The notes below the pieces were generated by a model that was not told the DNA's origin, made no database searches, and worked only from the letters and a program-made list of their open reading frames with translations. Shown piece after piece: positions 35,818-44,857 of a stretch of DNA of 64,000 bases. Source of the stretch: Lentisphaerae bacterium GWF2_49_21 (GTDB lineage Bacteria > Verrucomicrobiota > Lentisphaeria > Victivallales > GWF2-50-93); contig MHBH01000046.1 of assembly GCA_001804805.1 (NCBI GenBank), positions 44,603-108,602 on the forward strand. The letters run 5' to 3'. The stretch's first letter is position 1, and each line of letters begins with the position of its first letter. The translations under genes and the position numbers were made by a program.

Positions 35818-36753
35818 GAGGCAACCTCTAAAAATTCGCCTTTAAGAGTATTGATTGTTAAAATTCAGTTTTTAAAAATGATTTCATGTTTTCAAAATCA
35901 AGATTTCGCTTTTTCTTGCAGCTCAAGCCAGCAAGGATGCCTTCTGGCTTGCCGGTTCTCCGTCGATTTTCCTGTTTTCCGTCCACTTTCATCAGGCCTC
36001 CGCATCCGTGACCTCGTATTTCCTTATGAACTTGCGCTTCGCATCTATGCTGATGTGATTCTTGTAGCCAAAATAGTTGCGTCCGTTCTTCTTCACCCAT
36101 TTCGCATCCATGCCCTTCTGCCGGAGCTTCGACTCGTTCCAGTCTTCCGGAACATCTCCCTCCTTTATCCTGAAGTTCTCCTTGCAGCTGTTCCTCTGTT
36201 TCAGAGCGGATACTATCGACGCATCGATGATATGTCCCCGCTTTGCAGCCCCCCCCCTGGCCCTGAGCTTCCCATCGAACCTTGCGAACATCTTCTCGAC
36301 AAGTCCGGCCTTACCGAGCAACTCGCGGTAGAGCCATATGTCTTCACGTCGGGTAGGCGGTCTCCGAGGGAGAGTCCGAGGAACCTCATGAACGAAATTC
36401 TGTCCCTTATCTGGCATTCTATCGAGTCGTCCCCGAGATTGTACAAGAACTACAGTATCAATATGTTGAACATGACGACCGCATCAAAAGGCCTCCTCCC
36501 CGCATTGCTCTTCCTGTCATCCTCACGTATCGTCTCAAGCTCCTCGCGGAAGCTTTACCATTCCACCACCTCGTTCAGCTTCGTGAGCGGGGCTCCGGCC
36601 TTGTTAAGTTCCTCAAGACGAAACTCGATATCGAAAAATCCTTTGAGCATTCTTTTCTCCATTTTGCAGTTGTTGTTTCTTCAACTGCTTTCAATATAGA
36701 TCAGGATGATCGTGATTTTAGTCCATGTTCAATCAATCATTAGAGGAACCCTT
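35818..36753 (-). mobile_element. Decayed IS5-family insertion sequence
   Basis: The left end GAGGCAACCTCTAAAAATT (35818-35836) and the right end, whose reverse complement starts AAGGGTTCCTCTAATGATT (36753 down), match at 13 of 19 bases as imperfect terminal repeats. Between them is a transposase remnant on the minus strand. The element splits the divergent promoter region between the aminotransferase (minus) and the isomerase (plus). No clear target duplication is visible, consistent with age. Confidence 0.65.
35858..36662 (-). pseudogene. Broken IS5-family transposase
   Basis: From ATG 36662 the frame begins MEKRMLKGFFDIEFRLEELN, then hits TAA at codon 36 (36555-36557) and TAG at codon 71 (36450-36452). 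It continues FLYNLGDDSIECQIRDRISF and FMRFLGLSLGDRLPD, typical of the IS5 N-terminal domain. Near 36350 the frame shifts to REDIWLYRELLGKAGLVEKM, with GHIIDASIV (DDE Asp) and GYKNHISIDAKRKFIRKYEV, stopping at 35992 before the rest of the catalytic core; a last fragment follows in another frame. Two nonsense codons and at least two frameshifts make it inactive. Confidence 0.8.
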
Positions 36754-36795
36754 GGAAGAAACAATCAGAATAACATTTATTCAAGGGATATTTAT

Positions 36796-38208
36796 ATGTC
36801 AGTAAATAAGATAAAATCCAAGGTTGCTTTGCTGGGGTTGACTTTCTACCCGTATCCAGAAGCTATTCCTGAATCAATAAAAATTTTCAAAGAACATTTG
36901 GTGCATTATGGGGAAATTCTTTCAGGAATTGCTGAAGTGGAAAAGCAATATTTTTGTGCCGATGCTGAGGATTGTGAAAAGGCTATAGCTGAAACTGCAA
37001 ACGGAGAGATTGAGGCATTAGTTTTAGTTGCGGTCTCCTATGCTGCCAGTATGACTTTTGTTCCTTCATTGTTGAAAAGCACATTGCCGTTATTGGTTTG
37101 GAACACTCAGATGGATAATTCTTTCGGTCTTGCTTACGATTTTGACGATTTATTACGAAATCATACGGTTCAGGGAACACAGGATATGACTAGTGTTCTT
37201 AAAAGGAAAAATAAAATCTTTGCTTTGGAGACAGGTCATTGCCGGGATAATAAATGCCTGGAAAGGATGCAGAAATGGCTGCAGGCTGCCAAAGCTGCGA
37301 ATTTCGCCAAAAAACTACGCATCGGCTGTATGGGCAGTTTGTGCCGGGATATGGGGGATTTTGACCTGGATGATCAAATGCTGAAACAATGGGGACCGGA
37401 AAAATTCAGGATCGACCTCGAAGAGTTTGCGAAATTCGCCAATCAGGCCACCGAAGACGAAATCAAAAAGATCATTGCTGCCGATAAAGCATCTTTTGAT
37501 CTGAGTCCTGGACTCCGGGAAGAGACTCATCGGCTTTCTGTCCGATATGAAATTGCTTTAAGAAATATAATTTCCAAGGGGGAATTTCAAGCCTTTACGA
37601 TGAATTTTCTGGAACTCTGCAATAGCCCGGAAATTCGCAGTATACCATTTTTAGGAATAAACAAGCTGATGGGCGAAGGTATAGGTTATGGGGCCGAAGG
37701 AGATTTCGTCACTGCTGCTTTCATGGCCCAGATTAATCAGCTGGTCGAAAAATCAACTTTTACTGAGATTTATACGGTTGATTTTGTCAAAGACCGGTTG
37801 ATGATGAGCCATATGCAGGAATGTAATCCTGCTTTGGCACGTAAAGACCGGAAAGTGAAAATTGTTGAAAAGGAATTCTGGGCTCCGGGAGCAGAAAATT
37901 ACGCAGGGATGCATTTTTCTCTGGAACCCGGACCAGTGACGTTGGCTTCCCTGACCTGGGAAGAAGTAGGGAAATTCAATATTATTGCCTACCAGTGCGA
38001 AATAGTCGACCAGGAACCGTTAGAAAATTTCAATATCCCGCATTGGGTTGTTCGGGTACCGGAGCAGCCGGTCGCTGATTTCTTAAACAATTACAGTTTG
38101 GCAGGCGGCCCTCATCACCTGGTAGGGATTCCCGGTCATCATTCTGACTTGCTTAGCAAGCTGGCTTTCTGGCAGAACTTTAATTTTACGGATTTGAATA
38201 ATGGATAA
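36796..38208 (+). CDS. L-fucose/L-arabinose isomerase-like protein
   Basis: A 470-residue cytoplasmic protein of the FucI/AraA-like fold. The N-terminal part (VALLGLTFYPYPEAIPESIK, then LVLVAVSYAASMTFVPSLL) matches the substrate-binding alpha/beta domain, and the C-terminal part has GEGIGYGAEGDFVTAAFMAQ, HFSLEPGPVTLASL and GPHHLVGIPGHHSDLLSKLA, with Glu, Asp and His residues expected to bind the metal. It would convert an aldose to a ketose, most likely a deoxy-hexose. I chose ATG 36796 after AAGGGA. It overlaps the kinase gene by 8 bases (ATGGATAA), which supports a joint pathway. Sugar specificity is not clear. Confidence 0.75.
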   Translation: MSVNKIKSKVALLGLTFYPYPEAIPESIKIFKEHLVHYGEILSGIAEVEKQYFCADAEDCEKAIAETANGEIEALVLVAVSYAASMTFVPSLLKSTLPLLVWNTQMDNSFGLAYDFDDLLRNHTVQGTQDMTSVLKRKNKIFALETGHCRDNKCLERMQKWLQAAKAANFAKKLRIGCMGSLCRDMGDFDLDDQMLKQWGPEKFRIDLEEFAKFANQATEDEIKKIIAADKASFDLSPGLREETHRLSVRYEIALRNIISKGEFQAFTMNFLELCNSPEIRSIPFLGINKLMGEGIGYGAEGDFVTAAFMAQINQLVEKSTFTEIYTVDFVKDRLMMSHMQECNPALARKDRKVKIVEKEFWAPGAENYAGMHFSLEPGPVTLASLTWEEVGKFNIIAYQCEIVDQEPLENFNIPHWVVRVPEQPVADFLNNYSLAGGPHHLVGIPGHHSDLLSKLAFWQNFNFTDLNNG

Positions 38209-39646
38209 GACCAAACCAGTTGCTTTTATTGCTATTGATCTGGGTGCAAGTAACGGCCGGATAATAATCGGCAGTTTATGTTCAGGGAAACTTAGCCTGA
38301 AAACTGTTCATAGGTTTGAACATGCAATTTGCGAAATTCGCAATAAAAAATGCTGGGACTGGCAATTTATTCAAGATAGTATTTTCCAAGGTCTGAAAAT
38401 TGCTGCAGGTATTCTCGGGGATCAGCAACCTAAATCAATCGGGTGCACCAGCTGGGCCCAGGACTTTGGCCTGCTGGATAAAAAAGGTAAAATTTGTTAT
38501 CCTCCGGTTTCCTATCGGGATAATCGGACACAAGGGATGCCGAAAGCATTTAGCGTGATAATAAAGCCAACCGAACTGCATTGCCACAATGGTTCTGCTT
38601 TGATGCCCATAACCACCTTATGCCAATTGAAAGCAATGGCTGATGCCGAACAAGAGACTCTGCAAGAGGCTAATGGTCTCTTGCATATTGCTGACCTGGT
38701 CAATTGCCTGCTTTGCGGGGCCGTAAAGACCGATTGGACCATGGCAACGGCCTCCCAGATGATTAACGTTAATAATGAAGCCTGGGACGAACAGCTCTTG
38801 AGAAAAATGTCTATTCCCAAAAAATTACTTCCGGAATTTATCAAACAACCCGGAGTTATCGGCAGTTTCCAGGCTACCGATAAAGAACTTTTACCTTGGC
38901 AGGGAATACCGGTCATTTCCGGAGGTGGTCATGATACGGCAGCAGCGGTTTATGCCATTCAACCTTTGCCTGCAAATGCTGCTTTTGTTTCATTGGGAAC
39001 CTGGTCCATGCCCGGAATTGAAACCAGAGGGTTTCTCCTGCCTGAAATATCAGAAGCCGAAGAACTGTGTCCGCTGGGGATTCCGGGGGGAGATTGGGCA
39101 TTGTTTCATCCGGGGACCGGCTTATGGTTAATTCAGGAGTGCCGGAAAGAATGGCAGAAACAAGGAAAAACTTGCGAATATTCCGAATTGGTTAATTTGG
39201 CGAGGAATTCGCCCAGTGACTCTTTAATTCCTGTCAATGATCCGCGTTTTTTCGCTCCTAAAAACATGTTAGAAGAAATCAGAAATTGTTGCATTGAACA
39301 AAACTTTTATGAACCGAATTCAATCGGAGATTGTGCCAGGATTATCTTCCGCAGCCTGGCTTGTCAGGTCAGTAAATCAGTCAAGTTGTTGGCCGAATCA
39401 ACCGGTCAGGAACTACAGCATCTCCACGTGCTTTCCGGAGCTGTAAACAATATTTTTCTTTGTCAGGAAATTGCTAATTTTTCAGAAATTCCGGTCATTG
39501 CCGGACCGGTCGAAGCAACAGTTGTCGGAAATTTACTGCTGCAGGCGGAAGTTGGACGATTTATCGCCGGAAAACAGGAAAAGCAAGCTGTTTTACAAGC
39601 ATCATTCAAACTGAAAAAGTATCAACCCAAAGATCCTCATGAATAA
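38201..39646 (+). CDS. FGGY-family sugar kinase, rhamnulokinase-like
   Basis: A 481-residue kinase with the ASKHA fold. FIAIDLGASNGRIIIG is phosphate loop 1, CTSWAQDFGLLD and PPVSYRDNRTQGMP match the RhaB pattern closely, and SGGGHDTAAAVYAIQ and VSLGTWSM form the C-terminal nucleotide site. It would phosphorylate a ketose, L-rhamnulose or L-fuculose being likely in view of the GH106-like gene. Starts inside the isomerase gene and overlaps the next gene by 8 bases (ATGAATAA). An aldolase for the phosphorylated product is not present in the window. Confidence 0.85.
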   Translation: MDKTKPVAFIAIDLGASNGRIIIGSLCSGKLSLKTVHRFEHAICEIRNKKCWDWQFIQDSIFQGLKIAAGILGDQQPKSIGCTSWAQDFGLLDKKGKICYPPVSYRDNRTQGMPKAFSVIIKPTELHCHNGSALMPITTLCQLKAMADAEQETLQEANGLLHIADLVNCLLCGAVKTDWTMATASQMINVNNEAWDEQLLRKMSIPKKLLPEFIKQPGVIGSFQATDKELLPWQGIPVISGGGHDTAAAVYAIQPLPANAAFVSLGTWSMPGIETRGFLLPEISEAEELCPLGIPGGDWALFHPGTGLWLIQECRKEWQKQGKTCEYSELVNLARNSPSDSLIPVNDPRFFAPKNMLEEIRNCCIEQNFYEPNSIGDCARIIFRSLACQVSKSVKLLAESTGQELQHLHVLSGAVNNIFLCQEIANFSEIPVIAGPVEATVVGNLLLQAEVGRFIAGKQEKQAVLQASFKLKKYQPKDPHE

Positions 39647-41132
39647 AAAAGAAAGATTGAAAAATCTCCAGCAGCTAAGGAATAATTACTCACAGGTTAG
39701 GAATGCTTTACCATGGTTTGACTGCTGTATCCGGGAAAAAGATCACGCTGTTTTCAGTCAAGCTGATTTATCTAAAAGTATTTCCACACCACCGGGCATA
39801 AGATTGCAAAAAAATCTGACTGGTAAAATTCGGGATTTATATCACGAAAAAGGACCTTTTATTCTTATCGTTAATAATCCTGATATCCTTTTTGAAAAGG
39901 CTTTCCTGCCGGTTTTAAAAGAAATCGCCGACCAACATATACCAGTTTCTGTGGTAATGAAAGAATGCTGGTTTGACAAAGTACTTAACGCTGCCAGCAA
40001 TTTCCAGAAAATCAATTTTATCATCGAATCCGGGGAACAGAAGCTGATTTACCACATTGAAATTATTGAAAAAATGTTGGCCAATAAAAAAAATATATTC
40101 TTAAGTTCATTTAACTTCTGTAATTGGCTGGGGATTGAAAAATTCTGCCACAAAGGACTCGGGAAACAATTACTTTTCGGATCACATTTTCCCCGATTTT
40201 CACCTGATTTCTCCATGGCACAGATAATTATGGGGGAATTATCATGGAAGCAGAAATGTGATGTGGCAGGAAACAATCTCCGTCGTTTGTTCGGGCTGGA
40301 TGAGCAAAAAGCAATGGAGCAGTCTTTTTCTCCAACCCAACCTTTTATCATTGACAGTCATGCTCATTTTGTCAAATCAAGGGAACTAGGGATTCTGCCT
40401 TTTCCCACCCCGGATACACGTTTTACTCCCAGGGATTGGCTGGGGTTTTTAGATCATATAGCAGTAGATAAGATAATTTTTACTCCTATGGCGTCGCTTT
40501 ATAATGCTGATATTACTTCTCTCAGCCAATTCCAGCGTTTTGCTAAAAACGGGAATGGCCGTTTGTTTTATTATGAGACTTTTCACCCAGGAAAGAAAGA
40601 ATCTCACCTGGAAAGAATAAAAAAAAGTCTGTGTAATCCTTATTGCGCCGGCATCAAAATTCATCCTTCCTTCCATGAGACCAAAGCTAATCATCAATCC
40701 TTTAAACCGATTTATGATTTAGCAAAAAACTTGGAAAAACCAATTCTTGCCCATAGTTGGGAGAATAGTTCCCATAATCCGGTACAGAAATTTTCCCTGC
40801 CAACTTTGTTTAAAGATTATGTTTTTAGACTGGGAAAAGTCCCATTTATTTTCGGGCATGCCGGGGGCCGCCCATCAACAATCGACGATATTACCGCGAT
40901 TTGCAATGAATTACCAAATGCAATGGTTGATATTGCAGGAGACTACTTTGATAATGGTCTCTTGGAGGAATTAATTTCCCGCATAGGTCCGGAAAAAATT
41001 CTCTTCGGCACCGATGTCGACTGGTTTGATCCACGTTGCCACATAGGCATGGCCCTAGGCTCAAAGCTGGACAACTTGACACTGGAAAAAATATTTTCCG
41101 GCAATGCTATTAAGACTTTTCGGTTTGTTTAA
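39639..41132 (+). CDS. Double amidohydrolase-2 protein with degenerate N-terminal half
   Basis: A 497-residue protein. From about residue 236 it is a normal amidohydrolase-2 barrel: IDSHAHFVKS (metal HxH), GIKIHPSF, ILAHSWENSS, FIFGHAGGRPS and ILFGTDVDWF, ending KIFSGNAIKTF. The first half looks like a decayed copy of the same fold: it ends LLFGSHFPRFSPDF ... AGNNLRRLFGL, where the usual metal Asp of FGTD is a Ser-His. So one active and one structural half are likely. Amidohydrolase-2 enzymes hydrolyse or decarboxylate small molecules; a lactonase role in sugar breakdown is possible. It shares the C-terminal domain type with the fusion protein at 22157. Confidence 0.7.
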   Translation: MNKKERLKNLQQLRNNYSQVRNALPWFDCCIREKDHAVFSQADLSKSISTPPGIRLQKNLTGKIRDLYHEKGPFILIVNNPDILFEKAFLPVLKEIADQHIPVSVVMKECWFDKVLNAASNFQKINFIIESGEQKLIYHIEIIEKMLANKKNIFLSSFNFCNWLGIEKFCHKGLGKQLLFGSHFPRFSPDFSMAQIIMGELSWKQKCDVAGNNLRRLFGLDEQKAMEQSFSPTQPFIIDSHAHFVKSRELGILPFPTPDTRFTPRDWLGFLDHIAVDKIIFTPMASLYNADITSLSQFQRFAKNGNGRLFYYETFHPGKKESHLERIKKSLCNPYCAGIKIHPSFHETKANHQSFKPIYDLAKNLEKPILAHSWENSSHNPVQKFSLPTLFKDYVFRLGKVPFIFGHAGGRPSTIDDITAICNELPNAMVDIAGDYFDNGLLEELISRIGPEKILFGTDVDWFDPRCHIGMALGSKLDNLTLEKIFSGNAIKTFRFV

Positions 41133-41135
41133 ATT

Positions 41136-41154
41136 CATGACGTAAATTGTCAAA
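41136..41154. promoter_or_regulatory. Operator-like palindrome between amidohydrolase and regulator genes
   Basis: CATGACGTAAATTGTCAAA: TGAC (41138-41141) and GTCA (41149-41152) with a 7-base spacer, 4 bases after the stop codon of the preceding gene and about 39 bases upstream of the regulator's -35. The short arms could also form a weak hairpin, so its role is less certain than the copy at 41218. Confidence 0.4.
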
Positions 41155-41190
41155 AACACTCAAAAAATACTCATATCATTTCTTTATTGC

Positions 41191-41219
41191 TTGACTTTTG
41201 CTTAAAATCGGGATATGAT
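41191..41219 (+). promoter_or_regulatory. Sigma-70 promoter of the DeoR-type gene
   Basis: TTGACT (41191-41196), 17 bases, TATGAT (41214-41219). Transcription would begin near 41226, leaving a leader of about 35 bases before ATG 41261, preceded by AAGG. Confidence 0.7.
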
Positions 41220-41236
41220 TGACCGAATAAGTCATG
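41218..41236. promoter_or_regulatory. Operator-like palindrome over the start point of the regulator gene
   Basis: ATTGACCGAATAAGTCATG: TGAC (41220-41223), 7 bases, GTCA (41231-41234). It begins in the -10 and covers the predicted start point, the classical position for autorepression. Confidence 0.6.
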
Positions 41237-41260
41237 ATTAAGCTTAAAAAAGGTTAAAAA

Positions 41261-42019
41261 ATGAATAAAAGACAAGATAAACTGTTGGAAATATTAAAGA
41301 TGCGGTGTTCGGTGGATGTTGTTACATTGGTCGAAGAACTGGGGGCTTCAGAATCAACCATTCGGCGTGATCTATGCCAACTCGAAGACCAAAATCTTTT
41401 GTCACGCACTTTTGGCGGTGCTAAACTGAGGCCGATTCCCTCTTTGGTTGCGCAGAATTTTCAGGATAAAATGCAGCAGATGAGCGCGGAAAAAGAAAGG
41501 ATTGCGTTGAAAGCAATTGAGTTAGTTAAACCTGGAATGACTTTGGCACTGGACAGCGGGAGCACGGTTTGGCGGGTCGCAGCCGCACTGCGTAGTAAAG
41601 TACCTTTGACTATCATCACCTGTACGCTCTCTGTGGTGGAAGAACTAGGAACAGAGCCTGACATCAGCATTGTCTTTACCGGGGGTAAATTCCGAATAGG
41701 AAATCTGGATTTTATCGGGGCTAATACGGTCGCGACTTTTTCTCGTTTTCACGCTGATTTGGCATTTATCGGCATTGATTCTTTCCTTCCGGGCAAAGGG
41801 GCTTTCAGTGTGGATAGTGACAGTGCTGAAATCGGCCAGGCTTTGGCAAATAATTCAGACAAATGTGCCGTGGTTGCTGACCATTCCAAGTTTAATGCCA
41901 AGGGGTGCTTTCAAATAATCCGAAATACGGAAATAGATTATTTGATCACTGATAATGGATTAGAATTAGAAGTCAGGGAAAAAGTCACTTCCGAGCCTTA
42001 TGAACTCATTCTAGCGTAA
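41261..42019 (+). CDS. DeoR/GlpR-family transcriptional regulator
   Basis: A 252-residue regulator. Residues 1-60 are the DeoR winged helix (QDKLLEILKMRCSVDVVTLV, then GASESTIRRDLCQLEDQNLL). The rest is the phosphosugar-sensing domain with LALDSGSTVWRVA, FTGGKFRIGNLDFIG, DLAFIGIDSF and VVADHSKF, as in family members that bind phosphorylated sugars as inducer. It is placed directly after the isomerase/kinase operon but has its own promoter with an operator-like site over its start. I infer that it controls the sugar genes and itself, using the TGAC-N7-GTCA sites; this is not shown by sequence alone. It converges on the sulfatase gene with a single base between stops and no visible terminator. 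Confidence 0.9.
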   Translation: MNKRQDKLLEILKMRCSVDVVTLVEELGASESTIRRDLCQLEDQNLLSRTFGGAKLRPIPSLVAQNFQDKMQQMSAEKERIALKAIELVKPGMTLALDSGSTVWRVAAALRSKVPLTIITCTLSVVEELGTEPDISIVFTGGKFRIGNLDFIGANTVATFSRFHADLAFIGIDSFLPGKGAFSVDSDSAEIGQALANNSDKCAVVADHSKFNAKGCFQIIRNTEIDYLITDNGLELEVREKVTSEPYELILA

Positions 42020-42020
42020 T

Positions 42021-43403
42021 CTACTGGAGTAACATATCGTTTGCATCTGGTAACTTTAGCCCTTCTTTAATATACCGTTTAACGCCTCGATAGGAAACTC
42101 CGTCCCTAAATAACCAGGGATCATCTGTCTCCTCTTGCCATTGGTCAACAGTTTGGCGCATTTGGCAAAGTATATTCCGGTATTCAGGTTGTTCTGCTAA
42201 GTTGTTGACCTCATCGGGATCTGTTTCAATGTCATACAGCTCCTCTAAAGGCCTTCTGACATAGTTGGTTATAGGTCTTTTCCCGATTTTTCCATTTTTG
42301 AGTCGGATGGCCTCCCAAGTCGGAGAAGCATAAAGATCCGCAGCAAAAGGAAAGTCCAGTTTCCATAAAACATTTTTGCTGTATTTATATTTTCTAGTCC
42401 TCAACATCCTGATCGGGTAACAATTGGTAATTTCATGGAAAGTGTGGGAACCGAAGATGTGATCCCAGTCTGTAAGTTCTGCTGTTTTTTCGGCTATCGG
42501 CAGAAGAGAACGTCCACGGCATCCACTAAGCTGATTTTTTATCCCTGCCCAGTCCATAAAGGTTGGCAGGACATCAACAGCACTGATCATATTCTGGTTC
42601 CTGATTCCGGATTTCCTTCCCGGTACTTTCATAATAAAAGGCAAATGAATCCCCGCATCATACATCGTGGTTTTGGAATTGATAAAAGGAATTCCGTTAT
42701 CACTGAGGAAGATAATGAGAGTTTCTTCAGTTTTTTTTGCCTGGTGCAGTTGCTCCAAGACCATGCCCACTCCCTGGTCAAGGCGATTGACGGCCTGGTA
42801 ATACTCCGCCAATTCAAGCCTGGTCTCAGGCAAATCAGGCAGGATAGACGGAATAGGTAACTGGTAAGGTTCAAATTCATTCCGGATGATGCCAGGATGA
42901 TCCTGATTGAAAAAACCTTTACGGGTATTGTCGCGATGCGGATCGCCAAAACCAATTGTCAAGAAAAAAGGCCGATCCTGAGAATCGCGGAACAATTCAC
43001 CGGCCTTTTTACTAATGGCCTGCACATCGCGGTTCCCGTTAAAGCCTTCGGCAAATTCGTATTCCCAAGGATAGACTGCTTGAGGACCGACATGTTTTTT
43101 CCCGACCAGAGCTGTAAAGTAACCATTTTCCCGAAAAATGGCGGGGGCGGTTTTGATATCCTCAAAGGTCGTAAAATGATGATACCCGTGGCAATGACCA
43201 TAATGGCCGGTCTCATGATTATGCCGCCCGGTAAACATCACAGAACGACTGGCACTGCAAGTGGCAGTTGTACAGAAATATTCAGCAAAGACGATTCCTG
43301 CAGCGGCAAGTCGGTCGATATTCGGTGTTTTTGCTGCCCGATTACCGTAACAGCCCAGCTCCATTCCCAGATCATCTGCAATTAGAAAGAGGATATTTTT
43401 CAT
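42021..43403 (-). CDS. Sulfatase (formylglycine type)
   Basis: A 460-residue sulfatase of the alkaline phosphatase superfamily. The modified cysteine is near residue 49 in TATCSASRSVMFTGRHNHET (C-x-A-x-R); metal ligands are in FLIADDLGMELG at the start and in LSDNGIPF; LVGKKHVG carries the catalytic Lys/His. No signal peptide is seen, since the protein begins MKNILFLIADDLG, so it would act in the cytoplasm or be exported by another route. It would remove sulfate from sulfated sugars, typical of marine or gut polysaccharide utilisation. It lies 93 bases after gdhA, same strand. The activating enzyme is not in the window. Confidence 0.9.
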   Translation of the reverse strand: MKNILFLIADDLGMELGCYGNRAAKTPNIDRLAAAGIVFAEYFCTTATCSASRSVMFTGRHNHETGHYGHCHGYHHFTTFEDIKTAPAIFRENGYFTALVGKKHVGPQAVYPWEYEFAEGFNGNRDVQAISKKAGELFRDSQDRPFFLTIGFGDPHRDNTRKGFFNQDHPGIIRNEFEPYQLPIPSILPDLPETRLELAEYYQAVNRLDQGVGMVLEQLHQAKKTEETLIIFLSDNGIPFINSKTTMYDAGIHLPFIMKVPGRKSGIRNQNMISAVDVLPTFMDWAGIKNQLSGCRGRSLLPIAEKTAELTDWDHIFGSHTFHEITNCYPIRMLRTRKYKYSKNVLWKLDFPFAADLYASPTWEAIRLKNGKIGKRPITNYVRRPLEELYDIETDPDEVNNLAEQPEYRNILCQMRQTVDQWQEETDDPWLFRDGVSYRGVKRYIKEGLKLPDANDMLLQ

Positions 43404-43496
43404 TAATTTAAAGTAATTTGTTTTGGCATTTTATCGATAAAGGACGAAAGATTATTCAGCAAACGTGAGCACTCCTTTTTAGTAATAACCTATTTC

Positions 43497-44750
43497 CTAT
43501 TGGGCACCGGTAAGGTGTCTTGCTTCAGCAACTTTCATCAAAGCAATGCTGTAACCTGCTGTTCGATAGTCAAGTTTATGTTCATCGGCAAATTTTAGCA
43601 GTTTCACGGTATTTTGCTTCATTCGTTGTTGGAGTTTTGTCAGAACCACATCTTCTTCCCAATATTCTCCCTGTCTGTTCTGCAGCCATTCATAATAGGA
43701 AACAGTCACCCCGCCGGCATTGGCAAGTATATCCGGAAGTATTTTTATCCCCCGCTCCCTCAAAATATTATCCGCACCGGAAGTAATAGGACCATTAGCT
43801 CCCTCGACAATATTGGCGGCCTGGATTTTTTCTACATTTTCAAGGTTAATGACTGATTCCCTGGCACAAGGCAGCAGTAGATCACAGGTGTGACAAAGCA
43901 CTGCTTCGGCAGGTGTATTGGCTGATACAGATCCGGGTTCAAGAATTATTTTTGCGATATTCAGGCCTTTTTCATCAAAGATTCCTCCCTTTCCGCCAAA
44001 AACGTAAGGATCGCTCAGGCCAATAACTTTTGCCCCCAAATGGTAAGCTTGTAAAGCAGCATAGGAACCGACATTACCGAAACCCTGGACAATAACAGTT
44101 TTGCCTTTTAGCCCCCCCAAAAATTCTTCTGCAGAATAAACTGTGCCGAAACCAGTAGCCTGCATGCGTCCTCTGGAACCTCCGTATCCAACGGGTTTAC
44201 CGGTGACTATTCCCGGAAAAATCCGGCCATTATTCATATCTTCATATCTTTTTCTCATCCAAGCCATTATCTGTTGGTTAGTTCCTATATCCGGAGCGGG
44301 AATATCATGTTCCGGTCCTAGAAGATCAGCAAATGCACGCATATAAGCTTTACTGATTCTTTCCAGTTCACTATTACTGAACTGGTGTGGATCAAGAACG
44401 CCTCCTCCTTTTGCCCCGCCAAACGGAATCTCTGCAAGGGCACATTTCCATGTCATCGTTGATGCCAAGGCTTTGGTATGTTCCAGATCTGCTTCGACAT
44501 CGAAACGTATTCCTCCCTTGTAAGGACCCAAGTCGTTGTTATGCTGTACACGTGACAACATGATCAATCGGGTTGAACCGTCGTCCATAAGAATACTCAC
44601 TTTATTTTCAACACAACGGTCCGGAGTTATCAGTCTTTCCTTGATATTCTGATTGGGAAACTTTGCTTCCAATTTCAAAAAGGAAAATCCCTTTTCCAGA
44701 AAATAATTAACATCTTCCAAGAAGCTGCCTTCTTTTTTTGAGTTCTTCAT
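43497..44750 (-). CDS. gdhA: Glutamate dehydrogenase (Glu/Leu/Phe/Val family)
   Basis: A 417-residue hexamer-type dehydrogenase. The substrate lysine is in LGPYKGGIRFD near residue 79 and the catalytic lysine in IPFGGAKGGGVLDP near 115; VIVQGFGNVGSYAA is the nucleotide-binding turn, and ANAGGVTVSYYEW near the C-terminus is typical. It interconverts glutamate and 2-oxoglutarate plus ammonia. With three aminotransferases in the gene run, it could regenerate keto acid acceptors during breakdown of amino-group-bearing substrates. It is divergent from the ABC importer and both promoters carry operator-like sites, suggesting joint control. Confidence 0.92.
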   Translation of the reverse strand: MKNSKKEGSFLEDVNYFLEKGFSFLKLEAKFPNQNIKERLITPDRCVENKVSILMDDGSTRLIMLSRVQHNNDLGPYKGGIRFDVEADLEHTKALASTMTWKCALAEIPFGGAKGGGVLDPHQFSNSELERISKAYMRAFADLLGPEHDIPAPDIGTNQQIMAWMRKRYEDMNNGRIFPGIVTGKPVGYGGSRGRMQATGFGTVYSAEEFLGGLKGKTVIVQGFGNVGSYAALQAYHLGAKVIGLSDPYVFGGKGGIFDEKGLNIAKIILEPGSVSANTPAEAVLCHTCDLLLPCARESVINLENVEKIQAANIVEGANGPITSGADNILRERGIKILPDILANAGGVTVSYYEWLQNRQGEYWEEDVVLTKLQQRMKQNTVKLLKFADEHKLDYRTAGYSIALMKVAEARHLTGAQ

Positions 44751-44811
44751 TGCTATTAATCCTTATCTAAATTAAAAATAAATAATCATGATGAATTTGG
44801 TCTCTGATTTT

Positions 44812-44839
44812 ATTATAATTCAGCTTACGACTATTTCAA
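44812..44839 (-). promoter_or_regulatory. Sigma-70 promoter of gdhA
   Basis: On the minus strand TTGAAA (44834-44839), 16 bases, perfect TATAAT (44812-44817). The -35 lies inside an operator-like site (44828-44842), whose core TTGAAATAGTC equals that before the importer. Confidence 0.65.
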
Positions 44840-44842
44840 TAG
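44828..44842. promoter_or_regulatory. Operator-like site overlapping the gdhA -35
   Basis: Minus strand CTATTGAAATAGTCG: weak arms, but the TTGAAATAGTC core is identical to that at 44935-44945. Its TGAC-equivalent is 32 bases from that of the next copy. Confidence 0.35.
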
Positions 44843-44857
44843 CTAAATAATAAAGTA

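Noticed and set aside
35785..36699. 304-residue plus-strand frame across the IS5 region
   Set aside because: It is the antisense of the decayed transposase; family motifs are on the minus strand.
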